From the NCBI GenBank assembly GCA_016795375.1, contig JAEUHJ010000161.1, positions 1 to 64,000 on the forward strand: a stretch of DNA of 64,000 nt. The letters are read 5' to 3'. Source of the DNA: Verrucomicrobiaceae bacterium (lineage in GTDB: Bacteria; Verrucomicrobiota; Verrucomicrobiia; Verrucomicrobiales; Verrucomicrobiaceae). Position 1 is the first letter of the stretch. Each line of letters begins with the position of its first letter. The translations under genes and the position numbers were made by a program. Under the pieces are notes generated by a model. It saw nothing but the letters and a program-made list of their open reading frames with translations, was not told the origin of the DNA and made no database searches. Shown piece by piece: positions 25,961 through 34,546 of the stretch.

Positions 25961-26251
25961 ATGAGCCAGAGTTTGCCATATCACACATTTGGTGTGCGCG
26001 AAGGCTACGAGTATCGCAGCACGAAGTATGTGGAGGGCCGGGTGGAGTTCCATCTGGCCGTCAAAGATGCAGGCATCCCGTGCCCTCACTGCCAGGGGCG
26101 GGAGTATTGGCGGCGTGGCTAAAGGCAGCGGCGCATCAGCACCCTGCCCATCGGCCTGAAGCAGGTGGTGGAAGTGCCCAAATGCGAGCGCCGGCGCCGG
26201 GCCGCCTCCCGGTGTGTCAAGCATCACGACGCACAAAAGTTTTTCACACAC
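25961..26251 (+). pseudogene. Decayed N-terminal fragment of an ISL3-like transposase
   Basis: ATG 25961 opens MSQSLPYHTFGVREGYEY, then a zinc-finger start, CPHCQGREYWRRG. An in-frame TAA (26120-26122) interrupts it, and the same frame goes on as RISTLPIGLKQVVEVPKCE, which is the expected next segment of ISL3-family transposases. The second zinc-finger Cys pair is garbled and the match fades at about 26251. The DDE catalytic domain is absent. It is therefore a dead remnant between the heme protein gene and tex. Confidence 0.7.
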
Positions 26252-26339
26252 GCTGTTCCTCTCTTGCCCCCTGAAACGCCTTCGCTAACTCCACGCGTTC
26301 CAACTTGAAACTTCAAACCTGTGACTTGGAACTTTCTCA

Positions 26340-28715
26340 ATGCCCGCCGCCGCTGAACTGAACATCAACATCGCCCACGTCGAACGCATCGCCGGAGAGC
26401 TGAAGCTCAAGCCCATCCAGGTCGGTGCCACGGCCAAACTGCTCGCCGATGGCGCGACGGTGCCGTTCATCTCCCGTTACCGCAAAGAAGCCACCGGCGA
26501 GCTGGATGAAGTGAAGATCCAGGCCATTCAAGAGCGTCTAGGCCAGCTCGTGGCGCTGGATGACCGCCGTGCGGCCATCGTGAAGTCACTCGAAGAGCGC
26601 AAGCTGATGACCGATGTGCTCCGTGCGAAGATCGACAAGGCGGACACGCTGAACGCGCTGGAGGACGTCTTCGCGCCCTTCCGCCCGAAACGCCGCACGA
26701 AAGCCACCATCGCGAAGGAGAAGGGCCTGGAACCGCTGGCGGACTTCATCGAGCAAAACGTGCTTACTGCCAACGTCGATCTCGATGGCGAGGCGGCGAA
26801 GTTTGTGAAGCTGGAGGCCGAAACGGACGAGCTGAAGGTCAAAGATGCCGCCGAGGCGCTCGCCGGTGCTCGTGACATCATCGCGGAACGCATCAGCGAC
26901 ACGGCGGAAGTGCGCGCGGCGTTGAGAAAACTCTTCGCGGACAACGGCACGGTCACTTCCAAGGTCATGTTTGGCAAAGAGGAGGACCCGGAGGCGCAGA
27001 AGTTCCGCGATTACTTCGAGTGGACGGAGCCGGTGAAGTCGATCCCCTCCCACCGCATGCTCGCGATTCGTCGCGGCGAAAAAGAAGGCTTCCTGCTCAT
27101 GCGTGTGCAGCCGATGGAGGCGGAGGCCATCACGCTCGTCGAGCGTCTCGCCGTGAAAGGCAGCAACACCTGCTCCGCGCAGGTCAAACTGGCCGCGCAG
27201 GACAGTTTCAAGCGCCTGCTCAGCTCCAGCATGGAGACCGAGGCGCGCCTCGAATCGAAGAAGAAGGCCGACGCCGAGGCCGTGAAGGTTTTTGCCGACA
27301 ACCTGCGCGAGCTGCTTCTCGCCGCGCCGCTGGGCCAGAAGCGCGTGCTGGGCATCGACCCCGGTTTCCGCACCGGCTGCAAAATCGTCGTGCTCGATGC
27401 GCAGGGCCAGCTCGTCTATAACGATGTCATTTACCTCCTCGGCGATGGGAACAGCCTCCTGCACGCCAAAACACTGCTGCTGAATTTGATCGAGCGTTTC
27501 AAGGTCCAGGCCATCGCCATCGGCAACGGCACCGCCAGCCGCGAGACGGAGATGTTTGTGAAAAAGATCGGCGTGCCGTCCTCCATCCCGGTCATCATGG
27601 TGAATGAAAGCGGCGCGTCGATTTACAGCGCCAGCGAGGTGGCCCGCGAGGAGTTCCCGAACCACGACGTCACTGTGCGCGGCTCTGTTTCCATCGCCCG
27701 CCGTCTCATGGACCCGCTGGCGGAGCTGGTGAAGCTCGACCCGAAGTCCATCGGCGTCGGCCAGTATCAGCACGACGTGGATCAGACCATGCTGCAAGGC
27801 AGCCTCGACAACGTCGTCATCAGCACCGTGAACGCCGTCGGCGTGGAGCTGAACACCGCGTCGAAGCAGCTCCTCAGCTACGTCTCCGGCCTCAACAGCG
27901 CCCACGCCGCGAACATCGTCGCCTTCCGCAACGAGCACGGTGCCTTCGCCAGTCGTAAAGATCTGCTCAAGGTGCCGCGGCTTGGCGAAAAGGCCTTCGA
28001 GCAGGCTGCGGGCTTCCTGCGCATCCGCAGCGCCGCCAATCCGCTCGATGCCAGCAGCGTGCATCCCGAGCGCTATCCGCTCGTCGAGAAAATGGCGGCC
28101 GATCTCGGCTGCGGCGTGGCCGATCTGATGCAGAAGCCGGAGCTGCGCGCGAAGATCGATTTGAAGAAGTATGTCAGCGCCGATGTGGGCCTGCCGACGC
28201 TTCAAGACATCATGAACGAGCTGGCGAAGCCGGGCCGCGACCCGCGCAAGCAGTTCGAGGTCTTCAGCTTCGCCGAAGGCGTGAACGACATGAAGGATCT
28301 CACCGTCGGCATGAAGCTGCCGGGCATCATCACGAACGTGACGGCCTTCGGAGCCTTCGTGGACATCGGCGTGCATCAGGACGGCCTCGTGCATGTGAGC
28401 CAGCTCGCCGATCATTTCATCCGTGATGCCGCCGAAGTCGTCAAAGTGGCCCAGCGAGTGACCGTGACCGTCACCGAGGTTGATATTCCGCGCAAACGCA
28501 TCGCCCTGAGCATGAAATCGAAGCCCGACTTCGAGAAGAAACAGGGCGGTGGTCCTCGTCCTGCCGGTGCCGGTCAAGGCCAGGGCGGCAGTCAGCGCAG
28601 CTTCAGCAGTGCTGGTGGCAATCGCAGTTCCGGTGGCGGCATGGGCAATCCCTTTGGCGGTGGAGGCGGTGGCGTCGATTGGTTTACCGCTGCGGCAGCG
28701 AAGGGGAAGAAGTAA
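26340..28715 (+). CDS. tex: Tex family RNA-binding transcription accessory protein
   Basis: A 791-residue protein with the full Tex architecture: N-terminal helical region (VPFISRYRKEATGELDE), a YqgF/RNase-H-like domain beginning VLGIDPGFRTGCKIVVLD, helix-hairpin-helix repeats (YVSGLNSAHAANIV, LLKVPRLGEKAFEQ), and a C-terminal S1 domain (NVTAFGAFVDIGVHQDGLVH). The extreme C-terminus is a Gly/Ser/Arg-rich tail of about 50 residues, longer than in many homologues. Tex proteins bind nucleic acid and influence transcription and RNA turnover. It stands alone. Confidence 0.95.
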   Translation: MPAAAELNINIAHVERIAGELKLKPIQVGATAKLLADGATVPFISRYRKEATGELDEVKIQAIQERLGQLVALDDRRAAIVKSLEERKLMTDVLRAKIDKADTLNALEDVFAPFRPKRRTKATIAKEKGLEPLADFIEQNVLTANVDLDGEAAKFVKLEAETDELKVKDAAEALAGARDIIAERISDTAEVRAALRKLFADNGTVTSKVMFGKEEDPEAQKFRDYFEWTEPVKSIPSHRMLAIRRGEKEGFLLMRVQPMEAEAITLVERLAVKGSNTCSAQVKLAAQDSFKRLLSSSMETEARLESKKKADAEAVKVFADNLRELLLAAPLGQKRVLGIDPGFRTGCKIVVLDAQGQLVYNDVIYLLGDGNSLLHAKTLLLNLIERFKVQAIAIGNGTASRETEMFVKKIGVPSSIPVIMVNESGASIYSASEVAREEFPNHDVTVRGSVSIARRLMDPLAELVKLDPKSIGVGQYQHDVDQTMLQGSLDNVVISTVNAVGVELNTASKQLLSYVSGLNSAHAANIVAFRNEHGAFASRKDLLKVPRLGEKAFEQAAGFLRIRSAANPLDASSVHPERYPLVEKMAADLGCGVADLMQKPELRAKIDLKKYVSADVGLPTLQDIMNELAKPGRDPRKQFEVFSFAEGVNDMKDLTVGMKLPGIITNVTAFGAFVDIGVHQDGLVHVSQLADHFIRDAAEVVKVAQRVTVTVTEVDIPRKRIALSMKSKPDFEKKQGGGPRPAGAGQGQGGSQRSFSSAGGNRSSGGGMGNPFGGGGGGVDWFTAAAAKGKK

Positions 28716-28761
28716 GGCTGCTTCGTCTTGGCGAGTTTGGTTGGAGCATGATGGACGCGTC

Positions 28762-28850
28762 AGCGTTTTGGAGTGCTCCAGCCCTCTGGAGCTTTGCGCA
28801 GGCCAGCAGACGTCCGAAAGCGCCGGAGGTCCGGCGCACTCCAGGACGCT
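28762..28850. repeat. Nested palindromic intergenic repeat
   Basis: Outer arms AGCGTTTTGGAGTGC (28762-28776) and GCACTCCAGGACGCT (28836-28850) are inverted with two mismatches. Inside lie two perfect hairpins: GCTCCAG-CCCT-CTGGAGC (28775-28792) and GCGCCGG-AGGT-CCGGCGC (28820-28837). This cloverleaf-like unit sits between tex and a secreted amidohydrolase gene. It looks like a REP/MITE-type element; copy number elsewhere in the genome is unknown. Confidence 0.65.
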
Positions 28851-28903
28851 ATCGCGAGGATTCGGCGTGGACAGATCGGGTCGTGTGCTGATAGCCTCGG
28901 GAC

Positions 28904-30295
28904 ATGAAAGCGTTCGTCTTTTTCATGAGCGCCTGCTTGTTTGCGGGTGCTGCTTTTGCTGCGGATACGCCGTCTAAGTCGTATGATGCGATCAAAGCCT
29001 TCCTCGGCAAGGTTCCGGCGATCGACACGCACGATCATCTGTGGCGCTGGGACGAACTGCCGGGATGGCGGGAGGCGGAGGATGGGACGAAGGTGATGAA
29101 TCTGGCGTCGATCTGGCAGAACAGCTATTTGAGCTGGTTCAATGCGGTGCCGGGATGGAGGCCGAGGGAAAAGTTCGCCGACTGGTGGCAGCGGGCGAAG
29201 CCGGGCTTCGCGGATGTGCGGGCGATGAGCGTGTATCGCCACACGCTGCCGGCGTTGCAGGATTTGTATGGCGTGGATTTTGAAGCGGCGGATGACGCTC
29301 AAATTGCGGCGCTGAATGATCGCATCACGGCGAATTATCGCGATCAACGCTGGCTGTATGAGGTGATCACGGAGCGGGCGAACATCGAGGTGATGCTGAA
29401 CGATCCGTATTGGGAGCCGTTCGACTTTGGATGCCACTACGGCTTCGTGGCGAACGTGCTGCGGCTGAACCCGCTGTTTCGCGGCTTTCATCCGTCGGAG
29501 TTCGCGGTGACGAAGGGCGGGCGGAAGGAGAGTCCGTATGATTTTGCGAAGGCGAAGGGCATCAGGGTCGAGAGCTTCGACGATTACCTCGCGTTCGTGG
29601 AGCGTGTGTTCGTTCTGGCGAAGGAAGCTGGCATGGTGGGCCTGAAGCACACGCTGGCGTATCAGCGCACGCTGGATTTCGCGAAGGCGACGAAGGAGCA
29701 GGCGGTGGAGGCGTTCGGGAAGGAACGCAAGGACCTGAAGCCGGAGCAGGTGAAGGCGTTCGAGGATTTCATGATGTGGCATCTGTGCGAGCTGAGCGCG
29801 AAGCATGCGCTGCCGTTTCAGATTCATACGGGGCATGCGCGCATCCAGGGCTCGAATCCGATGCTGCTGGTGGATTTGATCGCGGCGAATCCCCAAACGA
29901 CCTTCGTGTTGTTTCACGGCGGCTTTCCGTGGGTCGGTGAATCGGGCGCGATCGCGGCGCGGATGCCGAATGTGTATCTCGACTCGGTCTGGCTGCCCAC
30001 GTTGAGCCAGACGATGGCGAAACGGGCGTTTCACGAGTGGCTGGATGTGCTGCCGAGCACGCGCATCCTGTGGGGTGCGGATTGCAATCACGCCGAGGGC
30101 ATCTACGGCGCGACGGAGTTCACGCGGCGCGTGCTGGCGGAGGTCTTGGCGGAACGTGTGGATCGTGGCGATCTGCGCATGGAGGACGCGGAGCACATCG
30201 GGCGGCAGATTCTGCGTGAGAACGCGCTGCGGGTGTTTCCGGGGCTCAAAGCGAAGCTCTGGCGCGACAAGCAGGCGAAGATGACGCCGCCGTGA
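28904..30295 (+). CDS. Secreted amidohydrolase family protein
   Basis: The 463-residue product has a signal peptide (about 1-19) and an amidohydrolase_2/uronate-isomerase-like TIM barrel. IDTHDHLWRW gives the strand-1 metal His pair (H43, H45), FQIHTGHAR and LFHGGFPW the later His residues, and WGADCNH the catalytic Asp. Periplasmic members of this family are common in Planctomycetes and Verrucomicrobia without known substrate. A relation to uronate or aldonate metabolism is plausible from the barrel type only. It converges on the ggt gene with a 12-bp gap. Confidence 0.82.
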   Translation: MKAFVFFMSACLFAGAAFAADTPSKSYDAIKAFLGKVPAIDTHDHLWRWDELPGWREAEDGTKVMNLASIWQNSYLSWFNAVPGWRPREKFADWWQRAKPGFADVRAMSVYRHTLPALQDLYGVDFEAADDAQIAALNDRITANYRDQRWLYEVITERANIEVMLNDPYWEPFDFGCHYGFVANVLRLNPLFRGFHPSEFAVTKGGRKESPYDFAKAKGIRVESFDDYLAFVERVFVLAKEAGMVGLKHTLAYQRTLDFAKATKEQAVEAFGKERKDLKPEQVKAFEDFMMWHLCELSAKHALPFQIHTGHARIQGSNPMLLVDLIAANPQTTFVLFHGGFPWVGESGAIAARMPNVYLDSVWLPTLSQTMAKRAFHEWLDVLPSTRILWGADCNHAEGIYGATEFTRRVLAEVLAERVDRGDLRMEDAEHIGRQILRENALRVFPGLKAKLWRDKQAKMTPP

Positions 30296-30307
30296 AGTCT
30301 TGCATCG

Positions 30308-31969
30308 TTACTTTCCGTCCGACTTGCCGGGAACGCGCGGATCGTGCGCGGGGAAGAAGAGTTTCTTCTCCGGATCAAAGAAGATCGCCTGGCAGGCACC
30401 GAAGCCTGAGCTGGGGGCGAGTTTGTGACCGAGGGCTTCGATACGTTTGAGCGTGCCTTCGCCGAAGGCTTTTTCGATCTTCAGCTCGTCGGGATTCCAT
30501 TGATGGTGGAAGCGCGGCTCGGCAAGCGCCGCGGCGGGCAGCATGCCGTCGTCAATGATGTGGGTGAGCAGCAGCAGCGCTTGGGTGATGATCGTGGGGC
30601 CGCCGGCGGCGCCGGTGACAATGACGGGCCTTCCATCTTTGAGCGCGATCGTCGGACTCATGCTGGAGAGCGGACGTTTGCCAGGCGCGATCGCGTTGGC
30701 CTCCGCGCCGACGAGCTTGAACGCGTTCGGCACGCCGGGCTGCACGGCGAAGTCGTCCATCTCGTCGTTGAGCAGGACGCCGGTGCCGGGAATGACGACC
30801 TTGCTGCCGAAGGCGGTGTTGATGGTCTGGTTGAGCGCGACCCAGTTGCCCTCGGCGTCAGCAGTGCAGAGGAAGGTGGTGTGTTTGCCGAAGATGTCGC
30901 CCTCCCAATGCGGCGGCATGCCGTGCGAAGGAACGGCGGTCGCATGATCGAGGTCGATCTTCTTCGCGAGCTCGGCGGCGTAGGCGGGATCGACAAGGCC
31001 GCGCGGCACTTTGGCGAAGTCGGGATCGCCGAGCCAGTGGGCGCGGTCGGCGAAGGCGAGCTTCATCGCCTCGGTGATGACATGGACGCGGCTGCTGGCG
31101 CGGAAATGCCGCAGCGGGAAGTGTTCGAGGATGTTGAGGATTTGCGCGACGTGGACACCGCCGGAGCTTGGCGGCGGCATGGTGATGAGATCGTAACCGC
31201 GATACTTCGAGCGGATCGCCTCGCGTTCGGGCGCCTGGTAATTCGCGAAATCGGCGGCGGTGAGGATGCCGCCGTTCGCCTTCATCCATTCGCCGGCCTT
31301 GGCGGCGAATTCACCTTCGTAGAACCATTCGACGCCTTTTTCAGCGACGGCACGATAGGTCGAGGCGAGGTCGGTTTGAACGAGCTTGTCACCCTTCTTG
31401 AGCGGCTGGCCGTCTTTGAGGAAGATGGCGGCACTGGAGGGGAACTTCGCGAGTTTGGAGGCGGTGGCGGCCAGCTTGCGCGCATAAACCTCGTCGAGGA
31501 GGAAGCCCTCTCCGGCGATCCCGGCGGCTGGCAGCAGCACGTCGGCGAGTTTGAGTTTGCCGTGTTTTTTTTGAGCGGCGGCGCAGGCTTTGAGATAACC
31601 GGGCACACCGGAGGCGAGGGCGCCGGTTTTGCTGGCCTCCTCGTCGAGCCTGCCGTTGATCACATACATGTCGCGGCTGGCAGCAGCGCCGGCCATTTCA
31701 CGACCGTCGATGCACGTCACCGTGCCGTCAGCGGCGCGGATGACAAAGAAGCACCCGCCGCCGATGCCGGAATTGTGCCCGTCCACGACGCCGAGCGTCA
31801 AGCCGGCCGCGATGGCGGCGTCGATGGCATTTCCGCCTTTCGCGAAGGCATCCATCCCGGCCTGCGTCGCCAGCGGATGCACCGTGGCGATGGCTTGTTT
31901 GGGGAATGACAAGTCCGCTGCGTGAGCGAGGCCGACGCTGGCTAGAAGCAAGACAAGAAGCGCATTCAT
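30308..31969 (-). CDS. ggt: Gamma-glutamyltransferase
   Basis: Periplasmic hydrolase/transpeptidase acting on glutathione and other gamma-glutamyl compounds, made as one chain that self-cleaves. The 553-residue precursor has a signal peptide (MNALLVLLLASVGLAHA), GGNAIDAAIAAGLTLGVVD, GHNSGIGGGCF, the nucleophile site KHTTFLC (Thr364 expected), LLNDEMDDFA, the PLSSMSPTI motif and GAAGGPTI. The residue after the Thr pair departs from the E. coli TTHYSVVD form but keeps the nucleophile. Length is normal for the family. Confidence 0.92.
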   Translation of the reverse strand: MNALLVLLLASVGLAHAADLSFPKQAIATVHPLATQAGMDAFAKGGNAIDAAIAAGLTLGVVDGHNSGIGGGCFFVIRAADGTVTCIDGREMAGAAASRDMYVINGRLDEEASKTGALASGVPGYLKACAAAQKKHGKLKLADVLLPAAGIAGEGFLLDEVYARKLAATASKLAKFPSSAAIFLKDGQPLKKGDKLVQTDLASTYRAVAEKGVEWFYEGEFAAKAGEWMKANGGILTAADFANYQAPEREAIRSKYRGYDLITMPPPSSGGVHVAQILNILEHFPLRHFRASSRVHVITEAMKLAFADRAHWLGDPDFAKVPRGLVDPAYAAELAKKIDLDHATAVPSHGMPPHWEGDIFGKHTTFLCTADAEGNWVALNQTINTAFGSKVVIPGTGVLLNDEMDDFAVQPGVPNAFKLVGAEANAIAPGKRPLSSMSPTIALKDGRPVIVTGAAGGPTIITQALLLLTHIIDDGMLPAAALAEPRFHHQWNPDELKIEKAFGEGTLKRIEALGHKLAPSSGFGACQAIFFDPEKKLFFPAHDPRVPGKSDGK

Positions 31970-32040
31970 GCGTCGAGGCTAGCGGCACGACTTCCCGGAG
32001 TCGATGGAAAGTTTGTCGCCAGAAATCGGCGGACGCACGC

Positions 32041-32262
32041 TCAGGAAGCACGTTTCCAGTTCAGCCATGCTCTCCGGTAGGTGAAAGCCATGGCCATGAT
32101 TCCCGCAAAGAGCAACACCGCCCGGCCCGGCTCAGGCACCACTTGAATGGCGCTGGCATTCGCTGGAAGCATGAAAGTGGCGGTGTCTGCCACGCCAGCT
32201 TTCGCCGCTCCGACAGCGATGACGCCACAGAGGAACCAGTAAGTGATGGAGCGGGCTAGCAT
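32041..32262 (-). CDS. Very short PEP-CTERM sorting-domain protein
   Basis: A 73-residue protein built from an N-terminal signal peptide (about 1-22) and a complete PEP-CTERM tail: VPEPGRAVLL, a hydrophobic helix and a basic end (YRRAW, then LNWKRAS). Only about 20 residues (GVADTATFMLPANASAIQVV) lie between. PEP-CTERM tails direct exported proteins to the exosortase for processing. Nearly all members have a much larger middle region, so this is either a micro-protein or a deletion product. No Shine-Dalgarno site is obvious. Confidence 0.65.
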   Translation of the reverse strand: MLARSITYWFLCGVIAVGAAKAGVADTATFMLPANASAIQVVPEPGRAVLLFAGIMAMAFTYRRAWLNWKRAS

Positions 32263-32464
32263 GATTGATCCGAATCTTATTCAAATTGACAGGGAATGGA
32301 CAAGGCATTTCCCACACTATTTTTGCATATACCATTCATTTTCAGTACGATGTTCATAGTTTCCTAGGAGATTAAAGGAGGTGGTTGGAGTCTGCCTTCT
32401 TGCTTGCGGGCTTACGTTGCCTCCGCCATGACTACGCCCCCTCAAATCAGGCATCTCATTCATC

Positions 32465-33787
32465 ATGTCCAACGTCAGTTCCCCGCGTGTCATCAACATA
32501 GGCTTGGCCGGTTTAGGCAATGTGGGGGCGGGAGTGTTCAAGAATTTGCAAAAGAACCGCGCCCTGATCAGTCAGCGCACTGGTGCGGACTTGCGGATCA
32601 CTCGCGTGGGCGTGCGTGATGTGCGGCGGACGCGGGATGTGGAGGTTCCGGCGGAGCTTCTGACCACGGACTGGAAGGAGCTGGTCAATGACCCGGCGAT
32701 CCCGGTGATCGTCGAGTTGATCGGCGGCACAACCACGGCTTACGAGATGGTCGCCGCGGCACTGCGGGCTAAAAAGATTGTCGTCACCGGCAACAAGGCA
32801 TTGCTGGCCGAGCGCGGGAAGGAGCTCTTCGCGCTGGCCGAGGAATGCGGCGTGCCGATCTATTTTGAGGCGGCGGTGGCCGGCGGCATCCCGATCATCC
32901 AGGTGTTGCAGGAGGGGCTGGTCGGGAACCACATCCGCTCCATCCACGGCATCATCAACGGCACCTGCAACTACATCCTCACCCGCATGTCGCAGGCCGG
33001 GCTCGGCTACGAGGCCGCGCTTCAAGAGGCGCAGGACAAAGGCTACGCCGAGGCCGACCCCACGCTGGATGTCAGTGGCTGGGACGCGGCGCACAAAGCC
33101 ATCATCCTCGCCTCGCTGAGTTACGGTTTCTGGATTCCGCAGGACAAGGTGTACGTGGAAGGCGTGGACCGTGTGAGCATCACCGACTTCAAATTCGCCG
33201 CGCGCCTCGGCTACACGATCAAGCTGCTCTCCGTCATCCGCGCGGATGAGAACGGTCTCGTCGAAGTGCGCACGCAGCCCACGCTGGTGCCGCTGTCGCA
33301 TGTGCTGGCGAGCGTGAGCGGCGCGTTCAACGCCGTGCTCGTCAACGGCGATGTGGTGGGCGAGACGCTTTTCTACGGCCGAGGCGCGGGCCAGGATCCG
33401 ACGAGCAGCAGCGTGATCAGCGATCTCTGCGAAGCCGCCGCCGTGCTCATGCACGGCACGCGTCACAGCGGCTTCGTGCCGCACGGTCTCTACGGCAGAT
33501 CAAAGCCCATCGACGACACGGTGTCGCATTACTACCTGCGTCTGACGGTTGATGACGTGCCTGGAGTGTTGGCTCAGGTCGCCACGGTGCTCGGGGAGCG
33601 CGGCATCGGCATCTCCTCGATGATCCAGCCGGAAGACCTCGAAGACACCAGTGGAGAAACGTCGCTCGTGCTCATGATTCACGACGCGCGGTTGGGAGAC
33701 ATGAAATCCGCCATCGCCGCCATCGGCAAACTAGCCTGTGTGCGTGGTGAACCAAGCTGGATGCGCGTGGAAACGCTTCAGGGGTGA
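32465..33787 (+). CDS. hom: Homoserine dehydrogenase
   Basis: Reduces aspartate semialdehyde to homoserine for threonine and methionine synthesis. The 440-residue protein has the NAD(P) site GLGNVGAGV, VVTGNKALLA, the catalytic-domain signature FEAAVAGGIPII, and GIINGTCNYILTRM. The C-terminal ACT domain (about 350-435, from YYLRLTVDD) should confer allosteric feedback. It abuts the CPBP gene with no intergenic base, convergent. The 200 bp upstream, shared divergently with the short PEP-CTERM gene, is A+T-richer and probably holds both promoters. Confidence 0.95.
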   Translation: MSNVSSPRVINIGLAGLGNVGAGVFKNLQKNRALISQRTGADLRITRVGVRDVRRTRDVEVPAELLTTDWKELVNDPAIPVIVELIGGTTTAYEMVAAALRAKKIVVTGNKALLAERGKELFALAEECGVPIYFEAAVAGGIPIIQVLQEGLVGNHIRSIHGIINGTCNYILTRMSQAGLGYEAALQEAQDKGYAEADPTLDVSGWDAAHKAIILASLSYGFWIPQDKVYVEGVDRVSITDFKFAARLGYTIKLLSVIRADENGLVEVRTQPTLVPLSHVLASVSGAFNAVLVNGDVVGETLFYGRGAGQDPTSSSVISDLCEAAAVLMHGTRHSGFVPHGLYGRSKPIDDTVSHYYLRLTVDDVPGVLAQVATVLGERGIGISSMIQPEDLEDTSGETSLVLMIHDARLGDMKSAIAAIGKLACVRGEPSWMRVETLQG

Positions 33788-34534
33788 TTACCAAAAACCC
33801 CACTGCTGCGTTTTCATCACATAGAGTCCCAGCGCCAGATTGCCGACGGCGTGCATCAGCACGCACGCGCCGAGGCTTTTCGTCCGCACAGCGAGGAAAT
33901 ACATCAGAGACCCCCACACGAATGCGCCGGGCCAGTCCACAGTATTGTGGACCAGCATCACGGCGGCGGTGACGATCCAGAAAACCTTCCACGCATGCGT
34001 GCCAAAGGGGATTTTTTCAAACCGACCGTCTTCAGCGAGCAAGTAGCGCATCAAAAAGCCGCGCCAGAACAACTCCTCCACGAACGGCACCACCAGTACC
34101 ATGCGCGCAAACCGGAAACCCACGACGAGGCCGAACCACAGGGGCGAATCCCCCGCGATCATCGGGTCAAAGCCTTTCGAGCGCTCCGCTAGCCCGAGCC
34201 ATTTCCACCATGAGGCCGACTGGATTCCGTCTTGAACCAAGTGTTCGCGCAGCAGCGCGGGAGCGATCCAGCATGCGCAGCCGACGATGCCGAGTGCAAA
34301 TGCCGGCATCAGCCCACGCCACGGTTTGAAAGTGTGGTGTCTGCGGAACAGAAGCAGCGTCACGGCACAGACCACAGTTTGCAGCGGGTAAACCCAGTGC
34401 TCCGGCGCACGCACATGCCAGGGCAGTTCGGGATTTTCCACGCGGATCAGGCCGGGCAGCGCGCCCAGCAGCAGAAACAGCAGCAGTGGCAGCACATGCG
34501 CGGCTGTAGGGGATGCGAGCAGTCGCGCGGGCAT
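33788..34534 (-). CDS. CPBP/CAAX-protease-like membrane protein (PEP-CTERM-associated type)
   Basis: A 248-residue polytopic membrane protein with the CPBP (Abi) motifs VEELFWRGF, LVHNTVDW and LMHAVGNL, which form the glutamic-protease metal-free site. Overall layout (HWVYPLQTV early, a conserved FRFARMVLVVPF before EE, and the terminal QWGFW) resembles the CAAX prenyl protease-related family found with exosortase/PEP-CTERM loci. It is the last gene of the six-gene operon starting at the acyl carrier protein (12 bp after the halogenase-like gene). A processing role for the operon product or for PEP-CTERM proteins is inference. Confidence 0.8.
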   Translation of the reverse strand: MPARLLASPTAAHVLPLLLFLLLGALPGLIRVENPELPWHVRAPEHWVYPLQTVVCAVTLLLFRRHHTFKPWRGLMPAFALGIVGCACWIAPALLREHLVQDGIQSASWWKWLGLAERSKGFDPMIAGDSPLWFGLVVGFRFARMVLVVPFVEELFWRGFLMRYLLAEDGRFEKIPFGTHAWKVFWIVTAAVMLVHNTVDWPGAFVWGSLMYFLAVRTKSLGACVLMHAVGNLALGLYVMKTQQWGFW

Positions 34535-34546
34535 GGGTGGAGTCGG

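Noticed and set aside
25692-26339. Possible small genes between the heme protein and tex
   Set aside because: The short frames lack any pattern of real proteins; the only meaningful translation is the broken transposase frame from 25961.
26586-28577. Minus-strand open frame of 663 codons opposite tex
   Set aside because: Low-complexity His/Glu/Asp/Arg composition typical of an antisense shadow; tex covers the region.
30425-31909. Plus-strand open frame of 494 codons opposite ggt
   Set aside because: Composition is that of an antisense shadow and ggt has every expected motif.
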